Assembly: GCF_023898315.1 (NCBI RefSeq)
Contig: NC_064619.1
Coordinates: 301,296,150 to 301,360,149, forward strand
Origin: Schistocerca nitens
Lineage: Eukaryota > Arthropoda > Insecta > Orthoptera > Acrididae
Length of the DNA: 64,000 bases
Direction: 5' to 3'
The translations under genes and the position numbers were made by a program. Below, in pieces: positions 10,728-20,475 of this stretch. Position 1 is the stretch's first letter; the number at the start of each line of letters is the position of its first letter. The notes beneath the pieces were generated by a model, which had not been told where the DNA came from, searched no databases, and saw only the letters and a list, made by a program, of their open reading frames with translations.

Positions 10728-11105
10728 AGAATTGTATTGTATTGTATTGTATGTTAACCGGAGACCTAGAAACGACGGAGAAGCTCCGTCCCCGCCGCAG
10801 CCGTAGTGGTCCACAACCCCACGACGACTACCGCAGTCCCCTTCACCCTTCCGCCGTCCCACATCGAACCCAGGGGTATTGTGCGGTTCGGTCCCCGGTG
10901 GAACCCCCAGGGAACGTCTCACACCAGACGAGTGTAACCCCTATGTTTGCGTGGTAGAGTAATGGTGGTGTACGCGTACGTGGAGAACTTGTTTGGGCAG
11001 CAGTCGCCGACATAGCGTAACTGAGGCTGAATAAGGGGAAACAGCCCGCATTCGCCGAGGCAGATGGAAAACCGCCTAAAAACAATCCACATACTGGCCG
11101 GTTAC
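10728..11105. repeat. GC-rich dispersed repeat with ATTGT run
   Basis: A TTGTATTGTATTGTATTGTA pentanucleotide run at 10732-10751 leads into about 350 bp of GC-rich sequence. I remember this stretch as an abundant dispersed repeat in orthopteran assemblies. There is no protein signature in either strand. The open frames at 10707-11130 are GC-driven and mutually overlapping. The microsatellite edge suggests a retroposed unit. I cannot assign a class. Confidence 0.5.
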
Positions 11106-11109
11106 TGTG

Positions 11110-11640
11110 ATAAAAGGTAAGAATGGACAACTGCTTATTGAGAATGAAGATATCATATAACCCTGGAAGGAGGATCTTGAAGACTTGTACTATAATGAGA
11201 CTGTCTTCAACCTGAGCAGGTGCGGGAAGAAGATAATAAACGGCTAATAATCAAACGAGAAGAATTTTTCTAGCACTTCAGTAGCTGACGGAGGAGAAGG
11301 TGGCAGGTGCAGACAACATACTAGTAACACATCTGAAGCGAATAAGAGAGAAATTGAAATAAGAACTGTACAGTATGATTGCAGAAACCTTTTACAATGA
11401 TGAGATTCCGGAATACTTTACTAAAAGCAGGGTAGTCACTTTACCAAAGAAAGGAAATGTCAGTGAGTGTCGTAACTATAGAATAATAACAGTGCAGTCG
11501 CATACATCGACAGTATTGCCCAATGTAATTAAGAACAGGATTAAAAAGATGACTAAATAACATATGTCTCAGGATCAGTTTGGCTTCACATCAGGAATAG
11601 AAAGTATGGTAGAGAAGCTTTCCTGATAGTAAGAAGTATT
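11110..11640 (+). pseudogene. RTE-like LINE reverse transcriptase fragment
   Basis: Plus-strand frames give a KAGADNI-like motif near 11310, then IPEYFTKSRVVTLPKKGN, ECRNYRIITV and, after a stop, SQDQFGFTSGI near 11575. These match motifs 0-3 of RTE/BovB-type reverse transcriptases (WxxxxxxxIPKKGDxxxCxNYRxIxL...QxGFRxG). The catalytic YADD part is missing, because the fragment ends where the Penelope-like sequence begins. Several stops make it a pseudogene. Confidence 0.75.
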
Positions 11641-11654
11641 CTGGAAGGAAGACC

Positions 11655-12452
11655 GAATGTGAACAAGAAGACATATCGGGAATAAAACGTTCTCGGTTTT
11701 CAAACCACGTCAATCCGAATAAAATCCTCGAGCTTTCGATGACCATCTCCGCCATCGTTGTCAGGAGTTGTCTGGCTGCCGGGGTTGCTACGGTTTGTCG
11801 CTTATATAGGCATGATGACACCATCAGCAGCCAATCAGATCGATCCAATGTGGCGCGCGCGCGCGCGCGCGTAAAGTCAACCCGGGCAGCTACCGGAGCT
11901 ATTGCCCGTGGCGGCACCGGTGACGTCAGGTGGCAGGCCCCACGTTTGAAACTGCCGCTCCCGCGTCGCGCATCTGTCTTTGCTTTCTTTCGATGTCCAA
12001 TGCCCACCCCCACGCCCTGATGAGTCTGTACCCGTGGTCTCTGTTGAAACTGTTGTTGTTTAAACGAATCTCGGCCGCTTTCTTTATAACGGAGTCCCAA
12101 TATGTAGATGCATCAGCCAACAGTTTTGTATTTTCGAACTGTATTTTATGTCCATTTTCTAGGCAATGCTCCCCTATGGCCGACTTGTCAAGCTCCCTTT
12201 GTTTAATATGGCGCTTGTGCTCAGTAAAACGCTCCGCAACCGTGCGAATTGTTTGTCGGATGTACACTTGACAGCAAAAAAAGTGGGTCACCCCTGAATT
12301 CCAACGTGTAGGCTGCACCTGAATGTATGCAACCAACATAGCATATTTGTGTTGCACATAGTCGCAACCCTCCACAGTACAGTCGTTGTAAGATACACAA
12401 TGGGTACCGCTAGAGACTACTAGAGAACACCAGTCCTTATGACAGTCCGTCC
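11655..12452 (-). mobile_element. Penelope-like element 3' part with GIY-YIG domain
   Basis: Minus-strand reading: the frame between 12300 and 11930 encodes a GIY-YIG endonuclease of the PLE type, seen as CQVYIRQTIRTVAERFTEHKR, KSAIGEHCLENGHKI and TYWDSVIKKAAEIRL...NRDHGYRL. The usual GVYK and YIGQTGR positions read GVTH and YIRQTIR, so catalytic-site residues are altered. Downstream (11655-11880) is a non-coding terminal region that recurs in plus orientation at 34239-34470, including a GC alternating tract at 11852-11871. PLEs use this nuclease to cut target DNA for reverse transcription. The copy is 5'-truncated, and at about 12453 it abuts the module array. Confidence 0.85.
11731..11763 (-). 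ncRNA. Hammerhead-like ribozyme motif in PLE
   Basis: On the minus strand CTGACAA is followed by an arm CGATG, a loop, CATCG and AAAG. The five-base arm pairs perfectly. PLE terminal regions are known to carry hammerhead ribozymes with a CUGANGA-stem-GAAA core. Here one core base differs and the spacing is off by about one base, so I regard it as a degenerate relic. The same motif occurs at 34383-34414. Confidence 0.4.
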
Positions 12453-13560
12453 AGATGTAAAGTAACACCACGATAGTACAGAAGAGATCAGACAGTCCTT
12501 AACGTTTGTAAACTAAACTTAATTACAATAAGTGACATTTCAAATGTTATGGGACAACTAGTTTTGTCACATAAATCGTTCAGTAATCCTTAGGCACAAT
12601 TAAATATTTGAGACAGTATATGGAAAACAAGTTCTTTGCTGTCTAAAAGGTTTACCCAACACATGCGGAACGTCGTTCAACGTTCAACGGGGAGTGGTAT
12701 CGCATCAACTTTATGTAATATTAAGCAGTTAAAAGATAACGTGATTAACGGCAGCAACCACTCTACAGAAATCCCAACATTAACAGCGAATCACAAGTAA
12801 TATCATTGCTCACATTACCCATCAACAGTTACTTGTACACGAAGTTGTACTTTAAATGACATGACCAACGTCTTCGTTCTGGATCCGGATGCAAACCCAG
12901 AACGTAAAGCCATTGTTAACCAAGCAAAGCTTTGTGCCTTATCGAGACTCGATCACTAAGCAGAAAGAGACGTCAAATATTGACGTTTGCACCAGTATCA
13001 GATATCAGTTCTCAACTTGAACGTAAATGACGATAATGTTTGTACGAAAGCAGGAACCCTAACATGACAATTACCTTCTTGGTAATTAACCTCGAAAGAC
13101 GTTGTATAGTGTTGCACTGTCAAGGAATAAAGGATGCACATGTTTAAAATTGAAATGCCATCATGTAATGCTGGGGACAAGGATGCGAACCCAGCACCAA
13201 ATCGGATTGTTGAATAAGTACGTAAAATCAGAATGTAGATATCACAGTTTGTCACCAGTAGTGGGGTTGGAACCTTAAATGACGACTGAAGTTGCATTGC
13301 CTGACTGGGATTCGAACCCGGCGCCTACCACCGTCGTTGTCTAACCAGGAACAGACGAGAAATGTCCAATGTTGGTCCACCATCAGCGAGATGTGCACAC
13401 GTTTAACTAGAAGTAAGGTGACGAAAACGTCTATGCTGACTGAGAGTCGAACGCCGCACACATGGTTATGAAGACACGTTAATAATCAACTTCATATTGA
13501 GTAGTAGCTAGGAGTAACATGTTTAGTTGCAAACCTTAAGGCCTTACTCATCCCTAGTAA
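12453..13560 (-). repeat. Array of tRNA-box-B-like modules (copy A)
   Basis: Related modules of about 110-165 bp follow each other. Their box-B-like words read on the minus strand (complements of GGATGCGAACCCAGCACC near 13186 and TGGGATTCGAACCCGGCGCC near 13305). The minus strand matches 17.5-18.2 kb plus 33.2-33.96 kb. Around 13215-13240 it reads straight through the point where the 15-kb element is inserted at the other locus (TGATTTTACGTACTTATTCA on the minus strand), giving an unoccupied paralogous site. There is no coding capacity. Confidence 0.75.
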
Positions 13561-13839
13561 CGTGTTCCCTAATTTCTGCGATATCATGATGTTAATTTAC
13601 AAGTGGACTGACTACCGTAAAGAGCAATGTTCTCTAGTAGTCGTGTGTCATTGAGATGTAAATGAAGTGCCTCAGCAGAAAGTAATTTCCGTCATGCAGC
13701 ACGTATTGTTTCAAAGACACTCAGTACATGTTATAAGTGCACAAAACGTGTTTTATATACTACGTACATACTATTATTTGGAGAAGCTGCCGCCAAACCT
13801 GTTTACTTTTACATTCCGCTTAGTTGTCGTGGTTGAATA
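13561..13839. other. No recognised feature
   Basis: AT-rich sequence. The first ~90 bp resemble 33971-34065 in the same orientation at moderate similarity, so it may be the edge of the repeat unit. I see nothing else. Confidence 0.35.
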
Positions 13840-13853
13840 CAGGTTTTCTTAAG

Positions 13854-14415
13854 AAACTTCCTGGCGGATTAAAACTGTGTGCCTGACCGAGACTCGAACT
13901 CGGGACCCTGGCCTTTCGCGGGCAAGTGCTCTACCATCTGAGCGACCGAAGCACGACTCACGCCCGGTACTCAAAGCTTTACTTCTGCCAGTTGGTAGAG
14001 CACTTGCCCGCGAAAGACAAAGGTCCCGAGTCCGAGTCTCGGTCGGGCACACAGTTTTAATCTGCCAGGAAGTTTCATATCAGCGCACACTCCGCTGCAG
14101 AGTGAAAATCTCATTCTGGAAACATCCCCCAGGCTGTGGCTAAGCCATGTCTCCGCTATATCCTTTCTTTCAGGAGTGCTAGTTCTGCAGGGTCGCAGAA
14201 GAGCTTCTGTAAAGTTTGGAAGGTAGGAGACGAGATACTGGCAGGAGTAAAGCTGTGAGGACCGGGCGTGAGTCGTGCTTCGGTAGCTCAGATGGTAGAG
14301 CACTTGCCCGCGAAAGGCAAAGGTACCGAGTTCGAGTCTCGGTCGGGCACGCAGTTTTAATCTGCCAGGAAGTTTCATATCAGCGCACACTCCGCTGCAG
14401 AGTGAAAATCTCATT
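13854..14415. repeat. Composite of three tRNA-like units with 14-bp TSD
   Basis: The block is flanked by the perfect duplication CAGGTTTTCTTAAG (13840-13853 and 14416-14429). It holds tRNA-like units at about 13877-13950 (minus), 13988-14052 (plus) and 14274-14350 (plus). Each has the T-arm CCGAGTTCGAGTCTCGG or a close variant. Each is joined to the same ~65-bp body, which reads AGTTTTAATCTGCCAGGAAG. The first two units form an inverted pair. The plus unit at 14274 folds as a near-complete tRNA cloverleaf (D-stem GCTC/GAGC), but the second copy context and the body show it is a repeat and not a functional tRNA gene. Confidence 0.85.
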
Positions 14416-14429
14416 CAGGTTTTCTTAAG

Positions 14430-14929
14430 GCTACATCTAATGCACAGCGCTTACAAGAAAGTATAGTTTCCTGCGTCATGCTATTGCTAGCTACATGAAA
14501 TATTTTGTGGTAGCTATGTTTAAAATGAATGTATTTTTGAAAGTATTGTTCGTCAAATATTTGAATAAATCGTCAACTGTAGGTGTGCCTGCACATGTTA
14601 TAGCATAATAGCTGTAGCTGCGTTAGTTTGAACTACAGACTTGGGTAGGTTAGGTGTAACTTTTGATCCTTCATGGGGTGATCGTGGCCTTGAGGCCCCG
14701 GTCTGTACTAGCCGCGGCTCGCGAGCTACTGGCCAGCCAGGTCGGCCGAGGCGAGACGCAAGTGAGCGAGCTGGCGGTGGTGTTGGTGGGCCAAAAGCCC
14801 GGGACGAGCCAGCACGGCTGCGCCGCATGCCTCTGCCTCTGCCGCTCAGTTTGACGTAAATATGTTTACCTCCTCTCCTGGAATCAGTATAAGAGCGGCA
14901 AGCAGAAATACACATCAGGCTGTCTGCCG
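14430..14929. other. No gene recognised, GC-rich patch
   Basis: 14690-14830 is GC-rich with open frames in several registers, but none shows a family motif. The flanks are AT-rich. Its origin is unknown. It could be a fragment of an LTR or an old exon. Confidence 0.35.
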
Positions 14930-16125
14930 TAATGGTTCATTGGGAGAGGTCTATTCGAGGTAGACTCAAAAATGGTTCAAATGGCTCTATGGGACTTAAC
15001 ATCTGAGGTAATCAGTCCCCTAGAACTTAGAACTACTTAAACCTAACTAACCTAAGGACATCACACACATCCATGCAGGAGGTATGATTCGAACCAGCGA
15101 CCGTAGCGGTCGCGCGGTTCCAGACTGAAGCTCCTAGAACCGCTCGGCCACTCCGGCCGGCCGAGGTAGAGTCGTCGCTCTCATTGAGGAAGGAGGATGT
15201 TCCATCAGAGAAGCTGGCGTACCACATACCACTGCAACGAGATGATCTGCCTTTAAAGAGGCACCACCAACAGGGCTCCTGGCTCAAGCAGGAAGAGAGT
15301 GATCTCACAGCAGGAAGACAGGGACCTAGTGTCTAGGAGCAGAGAAAATCCCTTTCTGAACGCGAAGCAGTTGCGGCGGGAGACCAACTTCCCCGGCTCG
15401 AGTGACACGATTCGCCGAAGGCTGAGGGACGCTGGACTGCATGCACGACGATCCGCCGTGAAACAAGAGCTCAGCGAAGACAACGTTTTATACCGGCTAG
15501 CATTTGCGGAGCTCCATCTGAGGGCGTCGTGGGACAACGTCATTTTCACTGATGAGAGGGTGTTTTCCACCAATAACGACGGTCCACGAATCGTTTACAG
15601 GCCGCAAGGGACTCGCCATCGACGTGAATATGTAACCACGACGAGAAGAAGTGGCCGGCTATCTGTTACCTGCTGGGGTTGGAATTCTGCGAGAGGGGCG
15701 GGAATTCTTCACAGGATAGAAGGAACTCTGGACAGCGCAGTATGCCCACTTATTGGAAAATGTGATGCTTCTGTCAGTGCGAATGCTGTACGCAGAAGGG
15801 GACGTCACATTGGAAGAGGACCGTTCTCCCAATCACAAGTCTGCATTTGTACAGCAGCGGCTCTCCACGATTGGCGTCAACGTCATTGACTGGCCGCCAC
15901 GGGCGGCTGATATGAACTCCATGGAAAACATGTGGGCTGAGGTCGCCAGAACATTAACAGAGAACTGGCCACGAAACCAACCAACTACTGCGGACGCTCT
16001 TTGCGTCCTGGAAGCCTGTGAGGAAGTTGCTTCTTCAGGCTGTTACGTCCGACGGCTTATACATTCTATGCCAAGACGCGTGATAGAAGTAAAAAATAAT
16101 GAACGATTCTGGATAAAATGTTAGA
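14930..16125 (+). mobile_element. Decayed Tc1-like transposon, SINE-interrupted
   Basis: This is a plus-strand transposase relic. The N-terminal helix-turn-helix region (EEGGCSIREAGVP near 15190-15225) lies just after the SINE. A frame from about 15299 gives DTIRRRLRDAGL, VIFTDERVFS (first catalytic Asp) and RSGRLSVTCWGWNS. A frameshift near 15735-15760 moves to the frame with EEDRSPNHKS (second Asp, where the family has QQDxSPxH) and DMNSMENMWAEV (Glu, 34 residues on by my count, a DD34E spacing). The C-terminus ends near 16122. There are at least one stop and one frameshift. Terminal repeats were not located, so the limits are approximate. Confidence 0.75.
14965..15161 (-). repeat. Main-family SINE inside the Tc1-like element
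   Basis: Flanked by CGAGGTAGA (14956-14964 and 15162-15170). Its removal rejoins the transposase N-terminal coding sequence. The copy has a short deletion in the tail (GGCTCTATGGG instead of GGCTCTGAGCACTATGGG) and an altered box B. Confidence 0.88.
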
Positions 16126-16450
16126 GTTCTTAAAATGTTTTGTTATCTCTTCGTTTTCGTCATTTTTCCTCATTGGGAGCTAGTGGAAGATCGCGTGGCA
16201 GCAGAAAAGATACAATATGGGTTAGCTTTCCTTTGAGTTGCCCTTTTAATTCAAGTGGGTTTCTTTTGAATATACAGTTTGTGAAGTATTCTATTTTGAT
16301 TTCATTTATACCCTGTCTACATACTTACAAACCAATCAGCGTAGATGGACTCTGTCACAATAGTTTTTGTTATTTCAAATACGTCTCTCTCTTCCCCTCC
16401 ATCCATGAATACACCCTCCGTCCTCCACACAATACGCCAACGATTTGAAA
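16126..16450. other. No recognised feature
   Basis: AT/CT-rich sequence downstream of the Tc1-like relic. The open frames here lack motifs. I see nothing I can name. Confidence 0.4.
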
Positions 16451-16463
16451 TTATGTTTACTCG

Positions 16464-16660
16464 CCGCCCGGGATTAGCCGAGCGGTCTTGGGCGCTGCAG
16501 TCATGGACTGTGAGGCTGGTCCCGGCGGAGGTTCGAGACCTCCCTCGGACATGGGTGTGTATGTTTGTCCTTAGGATAATTTAGGTTAAGTAGTGTGTAA
16601 GATTATGGACTGATGACCTTAGCAGTTAAGTCCCATAAGATTTCACACACATTTGAACAT
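16464..16660 (+). repeat. SINE with a Leu-tRNA-like head
   Basis: A different tRNA-like head (GGGATTAGCCGAGCGGTCTT for box A and GAGGTTCGAGACCTCC for the T-arm) is joined to a shortened version of the main family tail (TGTCCTTAGGATAATTTAGG ... TTAAGTCCCATAAGATTTC). It is flanked by the 13-bp duplication TTATGTTTACTCG (16451-16463 and 16661-16673), so it is a well-defined insertion. A second member lies at 53491-53690. Confidence 0.92.
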
Positions 16661-16689
16661 TTATGTTTACTCGTTGTTAATATCTCTTC

Positions 16690-16691
<2 letters not shown>

Positions 16692-16733
<42 letters not shown>
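16692..16733. repeat. (CT)n microsatellite
   Basis: About 20 uninterrupted CT repeats. Confidence 0.97.
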
Positions 16734-16736
<3 letters not shown>

Positions 16737-17077
16737 ACTATCGCCGCAAGTGCCCTTCTATTACACTCCCCCAAAACTTTGTAAACAAATCTAGCGGTTT
16801 CCAATGACGCTACATTTTCTCTTTTAATTGCTGCTGTCTTTACTCTCTATCATTCCTCTCACCACCTATGAAACCGTATTCTTAGATCTCCCCTTCCCTA
16901 TAACCCATTCTTCGTTCTGAGAACAGTCCTTCCTTATCACTCGGTCCTAAGATAAAACGAACTGTGGCACACATCTACGTAAGCAATACTTTGCAAGCAT
17001 TTCACGCTTATAGTTGGCAGTTCTGCACTTCTATCCATTCCCAGATGCCGCCCTCCTTCCTGTTACGCGTCCCTTGA

Positions 17078-17140
17078 CATCTACATCTAAATGAATACTC
17101 TGCAAATCATAATTATGTGCTTGGCAGGGGGTTCTGTGGT
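17078..17140 (-). mobile_element. CR1-like LINE 3'-end remnant
   Basis: The sequence ACATCTACATCTAAATGAAT...TGTGCTTGGCAGGGGG is the minus-strand 3' terminus of the CR1-like subfamily also seen at 9.43-9.88 kb and 41.77 kb. Only the last ~60 bp are present. Confidence 0.65.
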
Positions 17141-18217
17141 CTGGTGGATTAATCTTGTATTGATGTGTAAGACGTGTAGGTTCACATCTCACGTCAGGCG
17201 TAGATTTTTAACACACACAAGTAGCTCTCCTTCACTCCTAGTAACGCCAAGTGCAGAACGCCAGTAAGCTCCGTAGTTCAATATTCGCAGTAAATATAAC
17301 ATTCCTTCGCTGCCGACTGGGCATTCGTTTGAGCTGTGACAGATGGAGAAACCCCGTAAGGCAAAGACTCTGTCACCAGCAAACCGTCGTAAACTAGAAA
17401 ACGTATTTCATTTAATGAACCAATGACCATGTAAGTTCACAAGGCTCTTACTTTATTTGAAACTGAGACGTTGAAAATTGTGGTGCTGGACTGGGATTAG
17501 AATTCGATATCACTGTGTTCCCGAAGACTGCAAACTCTTCTAGGCGTCCTCGGAAGGCACCTATCTGGTTTCGAAACCTGATCAACACGAAATATTCAAA
17601 TTTCATTTCAAGCCCTAGCATGTGCACTCCGAACTACTGGTGAAAAATAGTTGCATTTTCAACGTCTCTTCGTGCGTTGTCAGCTATAACGTGTTCGTTT
17701 CAACTCACAGCCACATGATGAGCTTTTTATCACAACATTACAAGATCAAACGTTTCCTTACATCTTTTGAAGTTCAAACACCCCTCTCCATCCTACTGGT
17801 GGAAACGGATTTGGGTTTGACGTTGTTTTCGTTGTGATCACCAACGACGACATGTTGTGGATTCAACTTCTAGCCAACAGAGTATTTTCCATCACATCAT
17901 TGAAAGTACAAACATGTCAATCCTAGCTATTATTGGAAAAGAATTTGATAGTTACAGTTTCTTCACGACCACGTGTGAGGGGTATGAATTCCATTCAGCA
18001 CAGACCGTTTCGTCGCCTGATGTCTAGCTAAAAATGTGCCCAACTCGCTACTGGTGACCAAACAATAGCTATTTATCGTCTGTTCCTGGCTAGGAAACGA
18101 CGGTGCTAGATGCTGGGTTCGAATCCCAGTCAGGCAAAAACAATTATATCGTCAATTAAGGATCCAGCATTTCGCTATTGGTGAAAACATTTGATATTTA
18201 ACTTCTGATTTTATGTA
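17141..18217 (+). repeat. Box-B module array, left part of the target locus
   Basis: Plus-oriented modules include box-B-like words at 17495 (degenerate), about 17565 and 18113-18130 (GCTGGGTTCGAATCCCAGTC). The interval matches copy A (12453-13560) on the opposite strand and 28390-29100 in the same orientation. It stops abruptly at 18217, at the TA target of the 15-kb element, and resumes at 33219. Confidence 0.75.
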
Positions 18218-18723
18218 CAGTCGTGCTCAAAAGTATCCGAACAACCTTAATTGCATTTCACCTGATTCCCATGCGACCTACATAACGCAGCAGTCTAGCA
18301 GGTCCTCTAATCGCTCCCTGGTACAGTCGTTTGACTATTGAAAATAGTTCCAACAAATCACCACTAGAAAACACTGCTCTGTATCGCAATAACTCAAGAT
18401 GTAAAGTAATACCACGATACTACAAATATCAGGGAACACCTCAGCACAGATAAGACTGTACTTAAGGCTTGTAAGTTCAAATTTATTGCAATAAATGACA
18501 TACCTGAAATGTTAGCACTCTCATTATTACGTCAGATAGGTAATGCACGTAGTTCGTCGTATTTCCTCTTCAAAGTAGCATACCATACTTGTTATTTAAC
18601 GCAAAATGTCATTAAAAATGTACGTCAATCACGAGTAGCTAGTTGAGAATATGTATGAACTTCAAATGACACGACGAACCGCCTCGTTCTGCATATGGAT
18701 TCAAACACCAGTCATGCAGGCTA

Positions 18724-18918
18724 GGCCGCGGTGGCCGTGCGGTTCTAGGCACTTCAGTCCGGAACCGCGTGACTGCTACGGTCGCAGGTTCGAATCCTGC
18801 ATCGGGCATGGATGTGTGTGATGTCCTTAGGTTAGTTAGGTTTAAGTAGTTCTTGGTTCTACGGGAACTGATGACCTCAGATGTTGAGTTCCATAGTGCT
18901 AAGAGCCATTTGAACCAA
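18724..18918 (+). repeat. Main-family SINE in the left arm
   Basis: Flanked by TCATGCAGGCTA (18712-18723 and 18919-18930). The right arm shows the empty site (complement of GGTCATGCAAACTAAG near 32705-32720). The head is intact with box B GGTTCGAATCC. Confidence 0.93.
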
Positions 18919-19999
18919 TCATGCAGGCTAAGATTTCGTGGATGACGGAAATTAACAGTCATTCCTGACTAGGCATAAAGAGTGATATACCTAAATTTTG
19001 GACAGTATCAGTTAGCAAATATCAACTTTAAATTACATACCGTAACAATTTTAACGGACGCGAATTTCTACCCAGCATCTATTGTCCCTGTTAACGAACT
19101 ACGAGAGATGTTAAATACTACTTCTTCACAAGTAACTTACTTGAAATGCAGTGAGGTAAAGCTTTGTGTTGGACAGGGATTCGAACCCAGAACCTAATCG
19201 GATTGTTATCGAAGCACAATCAACTTTGACATATCGGATTTTCTCGGCAGTAACTAGATGTATTAAATGAAATGACGGGACGAAAATTAATTTTTCCTTC
19301 CCAGGACACCAACCCGGCACGTATTGCTGTTATATTCTAGAGAAAAGTAACGTTAAGTATGGATTTGTTACACCAACAGCGACATGTGAGCATGTTTGAA
19401 CTAGAAATAATATGACGAAGTGTTCATTGCTGACTGAGAATCGAACCCCAAACATATCGTTATTGACTACACACAAAGAGACGACACTTACGAATTTTTC
19501 TCCACCAGCAGCTCGGAATAACATCCTTGAAAATACAGTGATCTCGCAAATAGTTCTGTGTCTCACTGGGAGTCAAAAACGTCAGATATCGTTAGTGTTG
19601 ACAACGAATGAAAATGCATTAAAAATAAAAATTATTATCCACCAGCAATTAGATGTTCTCATGCTACAGCTTGATAATACATAGTGAAAAGTTTAGTGCT
19701 TGGCCAGGATTCCAACCCATTTATGCGCAATATGTGGAGATGTTGAGGAATCTGCAGTTTTGAACAAACAACAAGGTGTAGTCGAGCTGTATTGTCACGA
19801 AGGGATCAAATTCCGCGTTAAGGGCGGTCTGAGTTGCATTCCCAGTTCAGAACCAATGTTATCGACATACAGAAGCTCAAATGAAAGACGGAATAAGTGT
19901 CCTGTGACCATACACAGGGTTTGTTTCGTCACCAGAAATAAATAACTAGTATAAGAAAGGTTACTGGTGACAGAGTTTCTACATGTCGCCACTCCTTAC

Positions 20000-20475
20000 T
20001 GTTGTGTCTAGACCATACAGCCTAGACACAATGCTGTAGCCGATAGGGCACGCAAGGCTAACGCAGACGGGCGTGAAGTCTGGAACATGAGACTTATAAA
20101 TGCACTAAAGAAAAATACGTAGCTTTTTTAATACTTAACTTTATTCTCTTGTTGGAATACATCTCTCCTGCATACTCGTAAGCTATTGGCACTGATACAA
20201 ATGGCGCCTTGCTAGGTGGTCGCCATTTAACTTAGCAGAGGGCTATTCTACTGTCTATCTCTCGGCAAATGAGAGCAAGGCTTAGCACGTCCAATCGCTA
20301 GCTATGTTGTCCGTACAACTGGGGGCGAGGTCTCCTCGGTCTCTCGAGACCTGCCTTGTGGTGGCGCTAGGTTTGCGATCCCACAGTGGCGACACGCGGG
20401 TCCGACATGTACTACAGGACCGCGGTCGATTTAAGTTACCACCTAGCAAGTGTGGTGTCTAGCGGTGACACCACA
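20000..20475 (-). mobile_element. Solo LTR (Gypsy-type), 5-bp TSD
   Basis: A 476-bp block starts TGTTGTGTCTAGACC and ends GACACCACA, with the 5-bp duplication CTTAC at 19995-19999 and 20476-20480. The right arm has the uninterrupted sequence CTCCTTACTTTATTG at the matching place (complement near 31636-31650), so the limits are exact. The minus strand (TGTGGTGTCACCGCTAGACA...) resembles a Gypsy LTR I remember as common in locusts, hence the orientation. No internal retroelement sequence remains, so it is a recombination product. Confidence 0.88.

Noticed and set aside
11926..12471. GIY-YIG domain as a homing endonuclease or repair gene
   Set aside because: The sequence after the nuclease motif and the adjoining terminal region match Penelope-like elements, and the same terminal region recurs at 34.2 kb.
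12453..13560. Repeated units suggestive of a CRISPR array
   Set aside because: Units are diverged, variable in length and lack identical short repeats. The window is eukaryotic.
14274..14350. A cloverleaf-like sequence that could be a functional tRNA gene
   Set aside because: The loop position before the anticodon is not T, the unit is followed by a repeat body, and near-identical units recur within the same composite and at 39-40 kb.
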